Shown: one piece after another, positions 45,801 to 53,106 of the stretch
How the letters are laid out: every line of letters begins with the position of its first letter
How positions within the stretch are numbered: the stretch's first letter is position 1
Source: a virus
Length of the DNA stretch: 64,000 nucleotides
IMG/VR virus record: IMGVR_UViG_3300036668_000241
Location: 1 to 64,000 of that record
Strand: one strand, 5' to 3'
Position numbers and translations under genes: made by a program
The notes under the pieces: model-generated
Told to the model about the DNA's origin: nothing
Databases searched by the model: none
What the model saw: only the letters and a program-made list of their open reading frames with translations

Positions 45801-45947
45801 GTCTTCTTTGATCCTTGAGTAAGTTCTTAAGAATGTAATTTCCCCAACAGAGTTGCCTCCTGCGTCTCTATAACCAAACGGTGCTTTCTTATCTGCATAA
45901 GTAGCAACAAAGTCTTCAGAAAGCCGAAAAGAAAATAAAAGTGACAC
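42807..45947 (-). CDS. nrdJ: Adenosylcobalamin-dependent (class II) ribonucleoside-triphosphate reductase with intein
   Basis: 1046 residues from a GTG start; without the intein the enzyme is 690 residues, close to the size of monomeric class II reductases. FRLSEDFVATYADKKAPFGY and GEITFLRTYSR are typical of the family start. N-C-A-F-V (C129), N-P-C-A-E-Q at the intein junction, FEMC and the C-terminal C-x4-C (FCSTDSCEV) match the redox and thiyl-radical cysteines known from the Lactobacillus enzyme. It makes dNTPs using coenzyme B12 without oxygen dependence. A weak Shine-Dalgarno precedes the GTG. Confidence 0.95.
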   Translation of the reverse strand: MSLLFSFRLSEDFVATYADKKAPFGYRDAGGNSVGEITFLRTYSRIKEDGTKETWTDVCERVINGMYSLQKDHCKTNRLPWNDQKAQSSAKEGFDRLFNLKWTPPGRGLWVMGTRLVNEQRNSAALQNCAFVSSMEMTKNNPAKPFAYLMEASMLGVGVGFDNKGADKNFNIYNPLEESVVYEIPDTREGWVESLTMQINSYLKSDQKSVKFDYSLIRPAGVPIKIFGGTAAGHQPLEKLHNHITKLFSGRGGEMVTRTDIANIGNMIGVCVVSGNVRRSAELLIGSIDDEEFLNLKNYGTYDDKGKFTPGPAADRQEFGWMSNNSVDVKVGEDLSPILDGVVRNGEPGVLWMDVSRAYGRLADAPNNKDHRVVGYNPCITDDSWVLTEDGPRQVRDLVGTPFVAIVDGEKYRTESDGFFLTDHDRQVFDLTTVEGHTLRITDNHQVMTQRGWVEAGNLTHEDKIVLHDHGTLSVWGGAGSEQEGYLIGQLWGDGTFNNKSAVLSVWGDHPEVKEAVFTAASTLSHRSDWQGFMEVPGRNEYRLKSASIAHLADSVGMSPGSKKITDDLEQMSSEFYVGFLRGAFDADGSVEGNLEKGVSIRLHQSDKEQLKRVQRMLLRLGIQSTVAMNRTAGEMSLPKNNGTGDYQIYATKATWRLMISAQSAHRYMDRIGFCDLEKSDKWFRINSLRSKAVYTKPFYATFKSLTPFGTASVYDVTVEKVHAFDANGLYVHNCAEQSLESFEMCTLVETYLNRHDTLEDYKRTLKFAYLYAKTVTLLPTHWEETNAIMQRNRRIGASMSGVADFADNQGLPTLRTWMDEGYGTIKYYDTIYSEWLGIRESIKTTTVKPSGTVSILAGESPGVHWTPGGKYFLRTIRFANSDPMLPLFKMANYRVEPAFESPDTTSVVYFPIASNSSRSDKEVTIFEKMALAAQAQRYWSDNSVSVTISFNAETESKHVGSVLHMYDGQMKTVSFLPQGNDTYPQMPYGQITEEEYNDYTMKLFQIDFAGVYAGMASDAIGEAFCSTDSCEVRMITDIAKEKKNA
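43746..44813 (-). other. Intein with LAGLIDADG homing endonuclease (356 aa)
   Basis: The intein begins at C379 (CITDDSWVLTEDGPRQVRDL) and ends VHAFDANGLYVHN, followed by extein C735 (CAEQSLE). The host sequence is thus split at N-P/C-A-E-Q, inside the active site. Block B is GHTLRITDNHQV. Two dodecapeptide motifs, YLIGQLWGDGTF and FLRGAFDADGSV, mark a LAGLIDADG endonuclease. Terminal His-Asn and C+1 fit standard splicing. Confidence 0.93.
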
Positions 45948-45999
45948 AAAGCCTGCCTTAAATAGTTAGTGGTTGTTGGGTTACTAGAGTACTAGAAGC

Positions 46000-46236
46000 C
46001 TAGAACAGTTTGTCTTGAGACGCAGTATCTGTAGTATCGGGAATTACATTATCTCTATAGAGAACTAAAAGTCGAGCTCGTTCCATCCCTTGAATGTACT
46101 CGCTTGAAAAATCATTTTCTCTATATTTTGCAATGTGTTTTTCTAAATCTATTACTACTTTGTTTCTACATTCGCTTTCTAGTTGGTTTTTAGCTAGCTC
46201 ATATTCCGACCAACGTACGGCTGTATTTTCACACAT
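46000..46236 (-). CDS. Hypothetical helical protein
   Basis: 78 residues, mostly helical and charged (LAKNQLESECRNKVVIDLEK, FSSEYIQGMERARLLVLYRD). Not recognised. It sits just upstream of the RNR gene in the leftward operon. Confidence 0.55.
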   Translation of the reverse strand: MCENTAVRWSEYELAKNQLESECRNKVVIDLEKHIAKYRENDFSSEYIQGMERARLLVLYRDNVIPDTTDTASQDKLF

Positions 46237-46264
46237 AAATGCTCCAAATCTTTATTCTATAAGT

Positions 46265-46759
46265 TCATACCGTACGAAACTTTATATAACATTTGTGAGG
46301 TTCAGGAGATATGCAGTAGTCCTCGTAGTTACATTCACCGCATGAAGTTCGTTCTGCATACGACTTGTCCAACTTTACTGCCATAGATAGGTGTCCGTCA
46401 ATAAGAGTATCGTCAGAAGTTTTTAGATCTTCAAGCTGTGCAACAAACTCTTTTAGATCTGCGTAGGTAGACATGTCTCCCAGAGACACATGAATGACAG
46501 TTCTAGAGTTAAAACCGTTAGGTATTGCTTTGACGTCTATAGAAGCTTTAAGACAGTCTTCATAATTGTTTGAGCCAAACGCTCCCATTTCTTCTAACGT
46601 CTCAATAGTAAAAGCTACGTCTTCAAAAACCATAGCAATTTGACTGTCTTTAACATTTATGTCAAGTTCTAGATTGTAACCTTTGGCATCTAGGTCATGA
46701 CCATGCTTCTTCATTGTTTTTCTAGTTACTTCATAGGCATAGTTATTAAAATTCTTCAT
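46265..46759 (-). CDS. Hypothetical protein with C-terminal Cys cluster
   Basis: 164 residues from the ATG at 46759 (an AAGAGA lies 8 nt upstream; an earlier ATG at 46768 lacks one). The body is a mixed alpha/beta domain, and the end has CGECNYEDYCISPEPHKC, four cysteines that could bind zinc. Overlaps the upstream gene by about 14 nt. Not recognised. Confidence 0.6.
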   Translation of the reverse strand: MKNFNNYAYEVTRKTMKKHGHDLDAKGYNLELDINVKDSQIAMVFEDVAFTIETLEEMGAFGSNNYEDCLKASIDVKAIPNGFNSRTVIHVSLGDMSTYADLKEFVAQLEDLKTSDDTLIDGHLSMAVKLDKSYAERTSCGECNYEDYCISPEPHKCYIKFRTV

Positions 46760-47018
46760 TAATATCATCTCTTTTCTGTTTGTTTAAATCTTTTTTATCT
46801 CGATCGGTAATTTCTTGCAGTAATCTATCGTCTACATAATCTGGAACATAGTTTCCTTTTTTTCTATGTGCTTTTATATGTTCAAGCATCTCTTCCTCCG
46901 TATCCGATATAAAAGATTCGAAGAGTTCTTCAGACAAAGAGCACGCGCAACACTCGAATTTATTTTTAAAAGTTCCAAAGATATAAACATCCGCCTCAAC
47001 GAATCTACAGTAGCTCAT
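46746..47018 (-). CDS. Conserved actinophage-type small protein
   Basis: 90 residues. It begins MSYCRFVEADVYIFGTFKNK, and a C-C-A-C pattern follows with TEEEMLEHIKAHRKKGNYVP. This fits a recurrent actinobacteriophage family of the pattern 'MSYxRFxEGDVYVF....CC.C.L.....F.T..EMLEHL..H...G..VP'. Role unknown. It is upstream of and overlapping the previous entry. Confidence 0.65.
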   Translation of the reverse strand: MSYCRFVEADVYIFGTFKNKFECCACSLSEELFESFISDTEEEMLEHIKAHRKKGNYVPDYVDDRLLQEITDRDKKDLNKQKRDDINEEF

Positions 47019-47074
47019 ATCTAACGTTCCTTCTTCCAGGTTAATTAACTAATTAATTATAACTCCAGTTATAC

Positions 47075-47437
47075 TTAATTTGATAGTTGATAGTTCTGCT
47101 CTTTCTCTTTCTCTTTCTCTTTTATCATAGATTTATGGCACGGGGCGCATAGTATTTGTAAATTGTCTTGATGGTTTAGACATGTCATATATAAAGGATT
47201 AAATCCACTAAGTGTTTCGAGGTGTTGAACCACAAGGTTTCTAGTTTTTGTTCTAGTTCTCCTGCAGATATTACATACAGGAACGTCAACAATACGAAAT
47301 TTAGCTTGCCTAGCTTCTTTCGGACTATGGTTGTTGTACCAATCTATTCGACATTTAGGAGAGCAGTACACTCTATTCTTTCCAGGATTATCCTTGCCAC
47401 AGGTTGGACACCCAGTTTCATGATGTTCTTCTACCAT
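47075..47437 (-). CDS. HNH endonuclease-like protein
   Basis: 120 residues from the ATG at 47437 (AAAGGA 6 nt upstream; a farther ATG at 47479 lies in a hairpin). Two zinc pairs, GCPTCGK and YCSPKCR, precede the HNH core VCNICRR...VVQHLETLS...DNLQILCAPCHKSM, where H-x..N-x..H-C supplies the metal site. The end is a Glu/Lys repeat. It may be a free-standing homing endonuclease or a nuclease assisting packaging. Confidence 0.75.
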   Translation of the reverse strand: MVEEHHETGCPTCGKDNPGKNRVYCSPKCRIDWYNNHSPKEARQAKFRIVDVPVCNICRRTRTKTRNLVVQHLETLSGFNPLYMTCLNHQDNLQILCAPCHKSMIKEKEKEKEQNYQLSN

Positions 47438-47465
47438 TTTAAATCCTTTTCTGTAGTGCTCAACG

Positions 47466-47505
47466 GTACGCCACACCATGCCCGATAGGGCATATTCTGG
47501 CGTAC
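47466..47505. promoter_or_regulatory. 40-nt two-stage hairpin upstream of the HNH gene
   Basis: GTACGCCA pairs with TGGCGTAC and inside it ATGCCC pairs with GGGCAT around a 4-nt loop; two 4-nt internal loops separate the stems. No T-tract follows in either direction, so it looks like a leader element, RNA-processing site or operator rather than an intrinsic terminator. Confidence 0.55.
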
Positions 47506-47522
47506 TATTCTAGTTAGGTTTA

Positions 47523-47780
47523 TCATTCCACTTTTACCCATCTAATCGCGGTTTCAATACGAACTCGTCGCACTAAATCACCATCAGGATCTTGTCGTAA
47601 GTTTCCATCTTCATTGACGCAGTAACCCCAAATGTTTTCAACGATGTCTAGGCACCGTACACGCTCAGTCTCAACAGCAGCCTTGATAGCGGCAGCGTGA
47701 TCTTCATGCCTCACCCATAAACCTTTGTTTGAAGACTCGCCCTCGTACAAGTCCATCTTATAACGCGGAATGTCGCTCAT
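47523..47780 (-). CDS. Hypothetical small protein
   Basis: 85 residues from the ATG at 47780, which shares its A with the stop of the RNA ligase gene (TGATG); GGAGG lies 6 nt upstream. It contains KGLWVRHEDHAAAIKAAVET, a helix often seen in phage proteins beginning 'YVRYEDHAAAL'. Not assigned. Confidence 0.6.
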   Translation of the reverse strand: MSDIPRYKMDLYEGESSNKGLWVRHEDHAAAIKAAVETERVRCLDIVENIWGYCVNEDGNLRQDPDGDLVRRVRIETAIRWVKVE

Positions 47781-49204
47781 CACTTCACCTCCGGTGGGTC
47801 GCATCGTTCTATGTGAGTAATGTCTTCGTTTACTCCGTGATCATCACTTATCAGAGAATACATCCCTGCAGCAAGTTCACCTTGTTGATTCGTATTGTAA
47901 ATAGCCCAAGGCCCAAAGGGTGTGTCATACCACTTTCCCTTTACCCATTCATGCTCAACGAGGGTCGGGATTAGTTCGGCGGGGGTCGGTGCGACGTAGA
48001 GGGTGAGTGTTCTAGAATCGCATTGACTCTGCCCACCCTTATCCCACGCCACCCAAAACTCATCAACTTGATCGTCATATGTTTCAATGGAAGTTACTGT
48101 CCCGATGAACATATCATTCCGTACCCGATCCCCAACCTTGAACTTAGGCTCAGGTGTAGGTGGGATGTAGAGGTCAAGACGAGAGGCACTTACGCGTGTT
48201 ACCGGCATCCCTGTCGTTGTGCAGACATCGTATGACCAGTCACTTGCGACGCTGCTGCTACCCAATATTCCGGTGATGACCAAGATTTCGCAGTGCTCAT
48301 CTAGCAGCACCCGATCCCCCAAGTTAAACTTTGGCTTAGATGTCAGTGATTTCTTGACGTAACCACCTGAGCAGCCACACGAGGTAATTTCTGGTAGGAC
48401 GTACAGGGTTAGATCGTCTTCATTTATACGCCAGTTTTCGTTTGAGTAGTACCATTGATCGGATTCATTAACGTATTCGGCTTTAGTAATTTCCCAAAAA
48501 AGATGACCTGAGAATGGGTCTACCACGGGATCTCCAACTTTGAATTTTGGTTTCGGGGACATCTTTACTTCACCTTTAAACTCTCGTTTCGGGTAGATCG
48601 TTACTCCACCTTTTGAGCCGACGTTCGCCAACGTTACTATTGTGTCGTCTAACAGATACGCTTTTGATGTGTGATCATCTTCAACTGTGACCTTGAACAT
48701 CTGATTGGCTGCAGAGTGATAAATAATAATTCCTTCTGGTCTATCAAACCCTCGAGCTGCTACGCTGCCCTGATATTTAAATGACTGGATGCAGTCTTTT
48801 GCAGCGTCTGTGTGAAACGGACCTTCGTACAAAGTAGGAACTACAGTAAGCCCGTATTCAGTGAGACCGACATCCTTCCAACGCTTCACATTAAATAGTG
48901 AAAACCTTCGTTCTCCTTGTAATAGTCCGTATCCTCGTTGGATTCCATGCCCCCACCATTCACCAAAGTGAAGTCCAGGTCCCAGCGTTGAAATGAGTTC
49001 TAGTTTGTTTTTGCTAACCCATGCAGCAAACCCAAAGTTGTCTTCCTCAAGAGTGATAACTTTTTTACGGGATTGAGCGTAGATATCCCCATCTACGGTA
49101 ATTCCGATGGCTGCATTAGTTCCATCAATTTTTTCCGTGATAACTATGTCTCGGTTGAGACGTGGAATCTTTGGGAAAGCGTTAAATTCAATTAAATTTG
49201 TCAT
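47780..49204 (-). CDS. RNA ligase fused to SH3/KOW-like repeats
   Basis: 474 residues. The N-terminal nucleotidyltransferase domain (1-235) has motif I EKIDGTN with the nucleotidyl-lysine K25, motif III FGEWWGHGI, motif IV RPEGIIIY and motif V FKVT, like Rnl2/DRB0094-type RNA ligases that seal nicked RNA. The C-terminal half has three or four copies of a unit starting KPKFK/NVGDRV, separated by 60-80 residues, which look like small beta-barrel (KOW/SH3-like) modules. The fusion is uncommon; the modules might bind RNA, ribosomes or the cell wall. Part of the leftward operon; phage RNA ligases commonly repair tRNAs cut by host defences. Confidence 0.88.
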   Translation of the reverse strand: MTNLIEFNAFPKIPRLNRDIVITEKIDGTNAAIGITVDGDIYAQSRKKVITLEEDNFGFAAWVSKNKLELISTLGPGLHFGEWWGHGIQRGYGLLQGERRFSLFNVKRWKDVGLTEYGLTVVPTLYEGPFHTDAAKDCIQSFKYQGSVAARGFDRPEGIIIYHSAANQMFKVTVEDDHTSKAYLLDDTIVTLANVGSKGGVTIYPKREFKGEVKMSPKPKFKVGDPVVDPFSGHLFWEITKAEYVNESDQWYYSNENWRINEDDLTLYVLPEITSCGCSGGYVKKSLTSKPKFNLGDRVLLDEHCEILVITGILGSSSVASDWSYDVCTTTGMPVTRVSASRLDLYIPPTPEPKFKVGDRVRNDMFIGTVTSIETYDDQVDEFWVAWDKGGQSQCDSRTLTLYVAPTPAELIPTLVEHEWVKGKWYDTPFGPWAIYNTNQQGELAAGMYSLISDDHGVNEDITHIERCDPPEVK

Positions 49205-49261
49205 TGGGTTCCTTTTGTTTTTTTGTCTTTTGTCTTATCTGCTAGGTTCGGTAAAAATATA

Positions 49262-49708
49262 TCATACTAGAATTTTATATTCAAGTGCTTCTTTGATAAC
49301 TTCTGCTATGGCTCTGTCCCTATCTACATATGTGTCAAATGTTTCTAGGACTCTAGTGGCAAAATATACTCCCTGTCTTACTCCAAAGTCGATTGCTTGC
49401 TCTTCAGAATTGAATTGGGTGTCGGTCTGAGTTTTTGAGAACTCATATCCCTGCATGAATCCTTCGTCGTAGTCCACGTTGTTGTCTTTACTCGCGTCTA
49501 AGTCTTCTTTTTTATTTGTTCTACTTATTTTCATGTTTTCTTTTATTCGACGTTCGGTTTCAAGTAGTCCAACGTAGGACGTAGATTCAATAACTACTGC
49601 TATGCCATCGCTGGCAACTCTTTTTAATTCGATTAGCGCGTCTCGAGCGCCGTCTTCATACCCGCCGTAATATCCTTCGTCGTAATCCACGTTGCCATCT
49701 TTAATCAT
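49262..49708 (-). CDS. Hypothetical protein with internal duplication
   Basis: 148 residues. NVDYDEGYYGGYEDG near the start is repeated as NVDYDEGFMQGYEFS at about residue 77, so the protein is two similar halves. Acidic; no known motif. Its ATG overlaps the upstream HTH gene by 4 bp. Confidence 0.6.
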   Translation of the reverse strand: MIKDGNVDYDEGYYGGYEDGARDALIELKRVASDGIAVVIESTSYVGLLETERRIKENMKISRTNKKEDLDASKDNNVDYDEGFMQGYEFSKTQTDTQFNSEEQAIDFGVRQGVYFATRVLETFDTYVDRDRAIAEVIKEALEYKILV

Positions 49709-50133
49709 CTCAAGAAACCTTCTTTACGAGCCTTAGCTACCCAACGGGCAGAGGTACTGTGTGGTGCACCTGTTGCTTTAGAGATTGCTACTAAGGGACG
49801 TTCGTTTCGTGTTAGGGCATCAATATAGAAATGAGACAAGTTCTTAAGAAAGACATCATTAAGAGAGTTAGGACGGTCTAACGATGGACGAGTCTTAGCC
49901 GGTTGTGCGCTGGACCTGTTCTTGATAATTGTCTCTACTGCACCGAGTGGAAACTCTCGCAGATCATATGCAGACATTGACTTATTTACTTGCGTCTTAA
50001 ACTTTACCTCAGAGATTGAGCCTTTATTATCTGTAAGAATAGTAGCGGACCCCGTGAAGTTAGAATATTTAACCGTGTAGATATTCTTTTCTGTCTCTGA
50101 CTTCTTAACAGTTATTGTTTCTTGAAAACTCAT
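49705..50133 (-). CDS. HTH-containing DNA-binding protein
   Basis: 142 residues. The N-terminal half is a beta domain (EKNIYTVKYSNFTGSATILT); the C-terminal 45 residues (PLVAISKATGAPHSTSARWV) form a helix-turn-helix typical of actinobacterial phage and plasmid proteins. It may regulate the leftward operon. Coupled to its downstream gene by ATGA. Confidence 0.7.
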   Translation of the reverse strand: MSFQETITVKKSETEKNIYTVKYSNFTGSATILTDNKGSISEVKFKTQVNKSMSAYDLREFPLGAVETIIKNRSSAQPAKTRPSLDRPNSLNDVFLKNLSHFYIDALTRNERPLVAISKATGAPHSTSARWVAKARKEGFLR

Positions 50134-50212
50134 TGTTTGTGCCCTTCGTCATAGATTAATTATCTTTATTGCTTAAGAGTAAGTCTAAACACATAACCGT
50201 TTACTTGTCAAC

Positions 50213-50869
50213 TTATTCTTCTATTGTTTCTGTGTAGTTAAGATTTTTACCACAGGGAGGACATAAAGTTTTAAGCCAGTGGCTCTGCGTAAGAACCTCT
50301 CCATGTAAACTTGAACAAACTTCACATGTGCGGGATGAAAGTTCTTCGTACTTTTCTACTATATTTGACATCTCTTCATATAGATTGCTTTGACGTAGAC
50401 CCTCTGGTTCATACGCCTTTAGTGTTGCTTCATGTTCTGCGCTATCAAAGTGCGGACAGTATTCTGTGTGAAACCACTCCGACAGTTTGTATTGCATCTC
50501 GATTGTTCTAAGGCTCCTATCCTCTTTAGTAAGATATGCAGGATTAACTGGGCCTCTGGCTGGCGCTAGGTTATCAATATCTTTGCAGCATTGATGCTCA
50601 GGGGATGGTAGTCCGAAATAATAGCGAAGGGTAGCGTATTTTTCCTTGACTTGGTGGATCTCGTAGTCTGGATATATGGCCGAAAGTTTTTTGTCGAGTT
50701 CTATTATTAAAGGGTACCAACCTTTGTTACATGAAATCCATTTTCCCCAGCCGTCGGGAATGCGATTAAGGATTACTAACAAATCCTCTGAGTATTCTCC
50801 TGCATCTTTTGGCAGGTGAACGGTATCTCTAAAAGATTTAACTTTTTCTTCTTCTTGATTATTTATCAT
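50213..50869 (-). CDS. Conserved phage zinc protein
   Basis: 218 residues. It contains GWYPLIIELDKKLSAIYPDY and QVKEKYATLRYYFG, a recurrent actinobacteriophage sequence. The C-terminus is EVCSSLHGEVLTQ...LCPPCGK (C-x-x-C...C-x-x-C), likely one zinc. Overlaps the next gene by 11 nt. Function unknown. Confidence 0.7.
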   Translation of the reverse strand: MINNQEEEKVKSFRDTVHLPKDAGEYSEDLLVILNRIPDGWGKWISCNKGWYPLIIELDKKLSAIYPDYEIHQVKEKYATLRYYFGLPSPEHQCCKDIDNLAPARGPVNPAYLTKEDRSLRTIEMQYKLSEWFHTEYCPHFDSAEHEATLKAYEPEGLRQSNLYEEMSNIVEKYEELSSRTCEVCSSLHGEVLTQSHWLKTLCPPCGKNLNYTETIEE

Positions 50870-51191
50870 TGTTGGTAATCCTTAACTCGGTTTCTATGTC
50901 ATATGGTCTAGCACAACAGCCGTCGCAACCGTGGACGGATTCAAACTCGTCCATAGATTTCTGATCGTCCGGGTCAGGATGACCAATACCGTGTGGGCAG
51001 ATGCGCTCCATTAGGGCTCTGTCGCTACGCCAGTTTTGGGGCCACGAGTCCATGTGGTGGTTGGAATTGTAATGGACCGGGCACCAGTAACCTCTGCAAC
51101 GTCCTATGGCGTGAGCGATAATTTTCTGGCCACCTACCAGTATTGATGGCTCCAGCGCATTCATATCGTAGTAGGTCTCGTCCTTGCTCAT
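50859..51191 (-). CDS. Conserved actinophage-type zinc protein
   Basis: 110 residues. RCRGYWCPVHYNSNHHMDSW, RSDRALMERICPHGIGHPDP and HGCDGCCARP match a widespread actinobacteriophage family 'C.PVH.PS.HHM..WP..WR.DR..MERICPHG.GHPDPDD...H.CDGCC'. Zinc-binding is likely. It is the first gene of the leftward metabolic operon; the ATG has AGGA 5 nt upstream, below a promoter. Confidence 0.7.
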   Translation of the reverse strand: MSKDETYYDMNALEPSILVGGQKIIAHAIGRCRGYWCPVHYNSNHHMDSWPQNWRSDRALMERICPHGIGHPDPDDQKSMDEFESVHGCDGCCARPYDIETELRITNNDK

Positions 51192-51197
51192 TTTAAT

Positions 51198-51241
51198 CCT
51201 ATCTAGTTTAAGTATTTAAACCTTACCACTAGATAGGACAA
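51198..51241 (-). promoter_or_regulatory. Promoter with overlapping inverted repeat (operator) for the leftward operon
   Basis: Minus strand TTGTCC (51241-51236), 17-nt spacer, TAAATA (51218-51213). The site is framed by a perfect 10-bp inverted repeat CCTATCTAGT/ACTAGATAGG at 51198-51207 and 51228-51237, and GTTTAA/TTAAAC lies inside. Such symmetry at a promoter suggests repressor or activator binding. Confidence 0.55.
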
Positions 51242-51248
51242 AACAAAA

Positions 51249-51278
51249 GTCCCTGCATAGAGTAGAAAATGCAGGGAC
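51249..51278 (-). terminator. Terminator of the lysis operon
   Basis: Perfect 10-bp stem GTCCCTGCAT/ATGCAGGGAC with a 10-nt loop; on the minus strand it is followed by TTTTGTTTT. It ends leftward transcription of the endolysin genes before the next operon's promoter. Confidence 0.88.
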
Positions 51279-51295
51279 CTTATAGAGATATTATA

Positions 51296-51910
51296 CTACA
51301 AGTTGCAGGTTCTTCCGGGAACAGTCTCATTCCAGTGGTGCCTGCCAGACCATTTGCTCTCGTAGTTGAGTGCAGTAAAAAATGCTCGGTCCTGGAATTC
51401 ACGAGCCCATTTGTTGATCGGGGTCTTCTGCAGTTTGGTACGGATTTTCTTGGCGACTGGTTTGCCGTAGTCCTTCTTGAGTTCTGGGTAGATCATATGA
51501 GGAAGTCCATTTCTCCAGCTTCGATCCAGGAATTGATATGCGCCAGCAGCAGTTGAGGTTGGGTAATTAGTAGCTCCATATGTGTTGCGGGATTCTCGGT
51601 ACATTACGCATTCGCGGAAATGCTCTTGAGATTTGTTGTAGAACTTGCCGGTGTAGACGCTCTTCTCATATCCATGCATGGACGGATGTTTATACTTCCG
51701 AGTGACCGTTGGCATCTGAACTCGAGCAATCGTAGGGACCGAGGTGACTGCCATAGCGGTAGTGAAAGTTATTCCCCGGGCATCCTTTGGGACTGGCGTA
51801 ACAGCCGTGGAAGTTGCAAGTGAAGATGCTGAAAGCAGAGTGACAACGGATAGTAGAAATAGGAGTACACTAAGCTTGCCTGCTACTTGGGTATATTGAT
51901 GGTTGAACAT
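51296..51910 (-). CDS. Secreted transglycosylase-like cell-wall protein
   Basis: 204 residues from the ATG at 51910 (AAGGA 5 nt upstream). An N-terminal hydrophobic stretch (about 14-35, LSVLLFLLSVVTLLSASSLA) is a signal peptide or membrane anchor. The C-terminal domain begins RECVMYRESRNTYGATNYPT and continues AAGAYQFLDRSWR, as in lysozyme-fold transglycosylase/Rpf-like domains, with E106 as the likely catalytic residue. It cleaves peptidoglycan glycan strands. It sits directly downstream of the amidase, forming a two-enzyme lysis cassette. Confidence 0.8.
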   Translation of the reverse strand: MFNHQYTQVAGKLSVLLFLLSVVTLLSASSLATSTAVTPVPKDARGITFTTAMAVTSVPTIARVQMPTVTRKYKHPSMHGYEKSVYTGKFYNKSQEHFRECVMYRESRNTYGATNYPTSTAAGAYQFLDRSWRNGLPHMIYPELKKDYGKPVAKKIRTKLQKTPINKWAREFQDRAFFTALNYESKWSGRHHWNETVPGRTCNL

Positions 51911-51957
51911 ATCTTTCCTTCCGTGGTGGTCGGTTAGTTGTGATGGTAAAAGGTTGA

Positions 51958-51987
51958 GCCCCTCCTCTTCTGGCGAAGATCGGGGGC
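51958..51987. promoter_or_regulatory. Hairpin between the two lysis genes
   Basis: GCCCC/GGGGC outer stem with TCTTC/GAAGA inner stem around a 4-nt loop. There is no T-tract, so it may be an RNA-stability or processing element rather than a terminator. Confidence 0.4.
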
Positions 51988-51998
51988 CCAATTTTAGT

Positions 51999-53033
51999 TT
52001 AAGTTGCTTTCACGGTAAAACCATTTTTCTTTCCTAGCTTTATAAGTGAAGCTCTACCAGGGATTCCGTCAGCGTCTGCGCCTGTGTAACCCAGCTTTTT
52101 CTGCCACTTGGCGTAGGCTGCCTTAGTAGCAGCATTAAATACGGGAGAGACTTGCTTGGCTAGTCCTACCTCCTTTTGAAGGGCTTCTTGTACCGTGCCG
52201 ACCGAAGCGTTCTTTTGCCGTGGCTTTAGATCGCTAAGCTTTACGACTGGCTTCGGTGCTGGCTTTGGCTTGGCTGGCACCACTTCACACACAACTACTG
52301 CTGGTGGGTCGGACTTTGGGATTTTTCCAACAATAATCTGTTCTGGCTCTGGTGTTGGGGTGGGTTTGACAACCAAGACGCCTTTTGAATTGGCTTTTAC
52401 AAAGGCAGTGACTTCTCTGCGCGTCTTCTCTGAATCTATTACGTTCCTTCGGGCGATTCCTACGACCTGATGCCACCAATCGAGATCCTGCTTGACATCG
52501 GGTTTGCGGGTAGTCCAATCTTGATGACGGATCACTCGATCTACTGGGTACGACAGGTTGAATGGGCGCAGGGCGTTAAGTAACGCAGCGGAGAGCAAAG
52601 CTGTAGATATCACCTGCTCGAGGGTCATGCCACCTTTAGTTCCGTTGATGGCTGCCGTTGTACCAAGAGATTCGATTTCGATTCCGTACAGGTACTCGTT
52701 ACCTTGATCCTTGGGAACGGTAACGTCGGGAAGTGTTTTTCTTTTGAAAGTTACAGGTCCGCCTGAACCAGCATGATAGGCGCTGGTACCTGAAACAACT
52801 TCAACGGTACCGTCGCGGTTTACGAGGAAGTGACATGCGCGCACTGGAGCATAAGGGTTGCCGTTGACAATCCAGTTAAGGGAGTTCGTGCCAGCCGTGT
52901 GGTGGAGAACTACGCCGACACTCGGGGACGTTCCGTAAACGTCAATCTTCTTGGAATCCCAGCCGTCAATGAACTTTGTGGGAACTCCGTACTTCTTGAG
53001 TTTGTACTTGAGCCTTCGTTGTGAAACTCTCAT
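51999..53033 (-). CDS. Endolysin: N-acetylmuramoyl-L-alanine amidase
   Basis: 344 residues. The amidase_2/PGRP-type domain (1-205) has VVLHHTAG (H44/H45), YHAG, GIEIES (E119) and VIRHQDWTTRKPD (H170), the zinc and catalytic residues of this family. After a Pro-rich linker (VVKPTPTPEPEQ..., PAKPKPAPKP) the last 75 residues form a peptidoglycan-binding domain (VGTVQEALQKE...YAKWQKKLGYTG). It hydrolyses the amide bond between MurNAc and the stem peptide at lysis. A promoter lies upstream at 53077-53106; GGAG precedes the ATG. Confidence 0.93.
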   Translation of the reverse strand: MRVSQRRLKYKLKKYGVPTKFIDGWDSKKIDVYGTSPSVGVVLHHTAGTNSLNWIVNGNPYAPVRACHFLVNRDGTVEVVSGTSAYHAGSGGPVTFKRKTLPDVTVPKDQGNEYLYGIEIESLGTTAAINGTKGGMTLEQVISTALLSAALLNALRPFNLSYPVDRVIRHQDWTTRKPDVKQDLDWWHQVVGIARRNVIDSEKTRREVTAFVKANSKGVLVVKPTPTPEPEQIIVGKIPKSDPPAVVVCEVVPAKPKPAPKPVVKLSDLKPRQKNASVGTVQEALQKEVGLAKQVSPVFNAATKAAYAKWQKKLGYTGADADGIPGRASLIKLGKKNGFTVKAT

Positions 53034-53076
53034 TTTACTCCTCTACAATCTGTGTAATGATTTTGGTCATCTTTTA

Positions 53077-53106
53077 ATCATACAGCAGAATGTCTTGGTT
53101 TATCAA
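53077..53106 (-). promoter_or_regulatory. Promoter for the lysis genes
   Basis: Minus strand TTGATA, 18-nt spacer, TATGAT, about 45 nt before the amidase ATG. Transcription would run through amidase and transglycosylase to the terminator at 51249. Confidence 0.6.
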
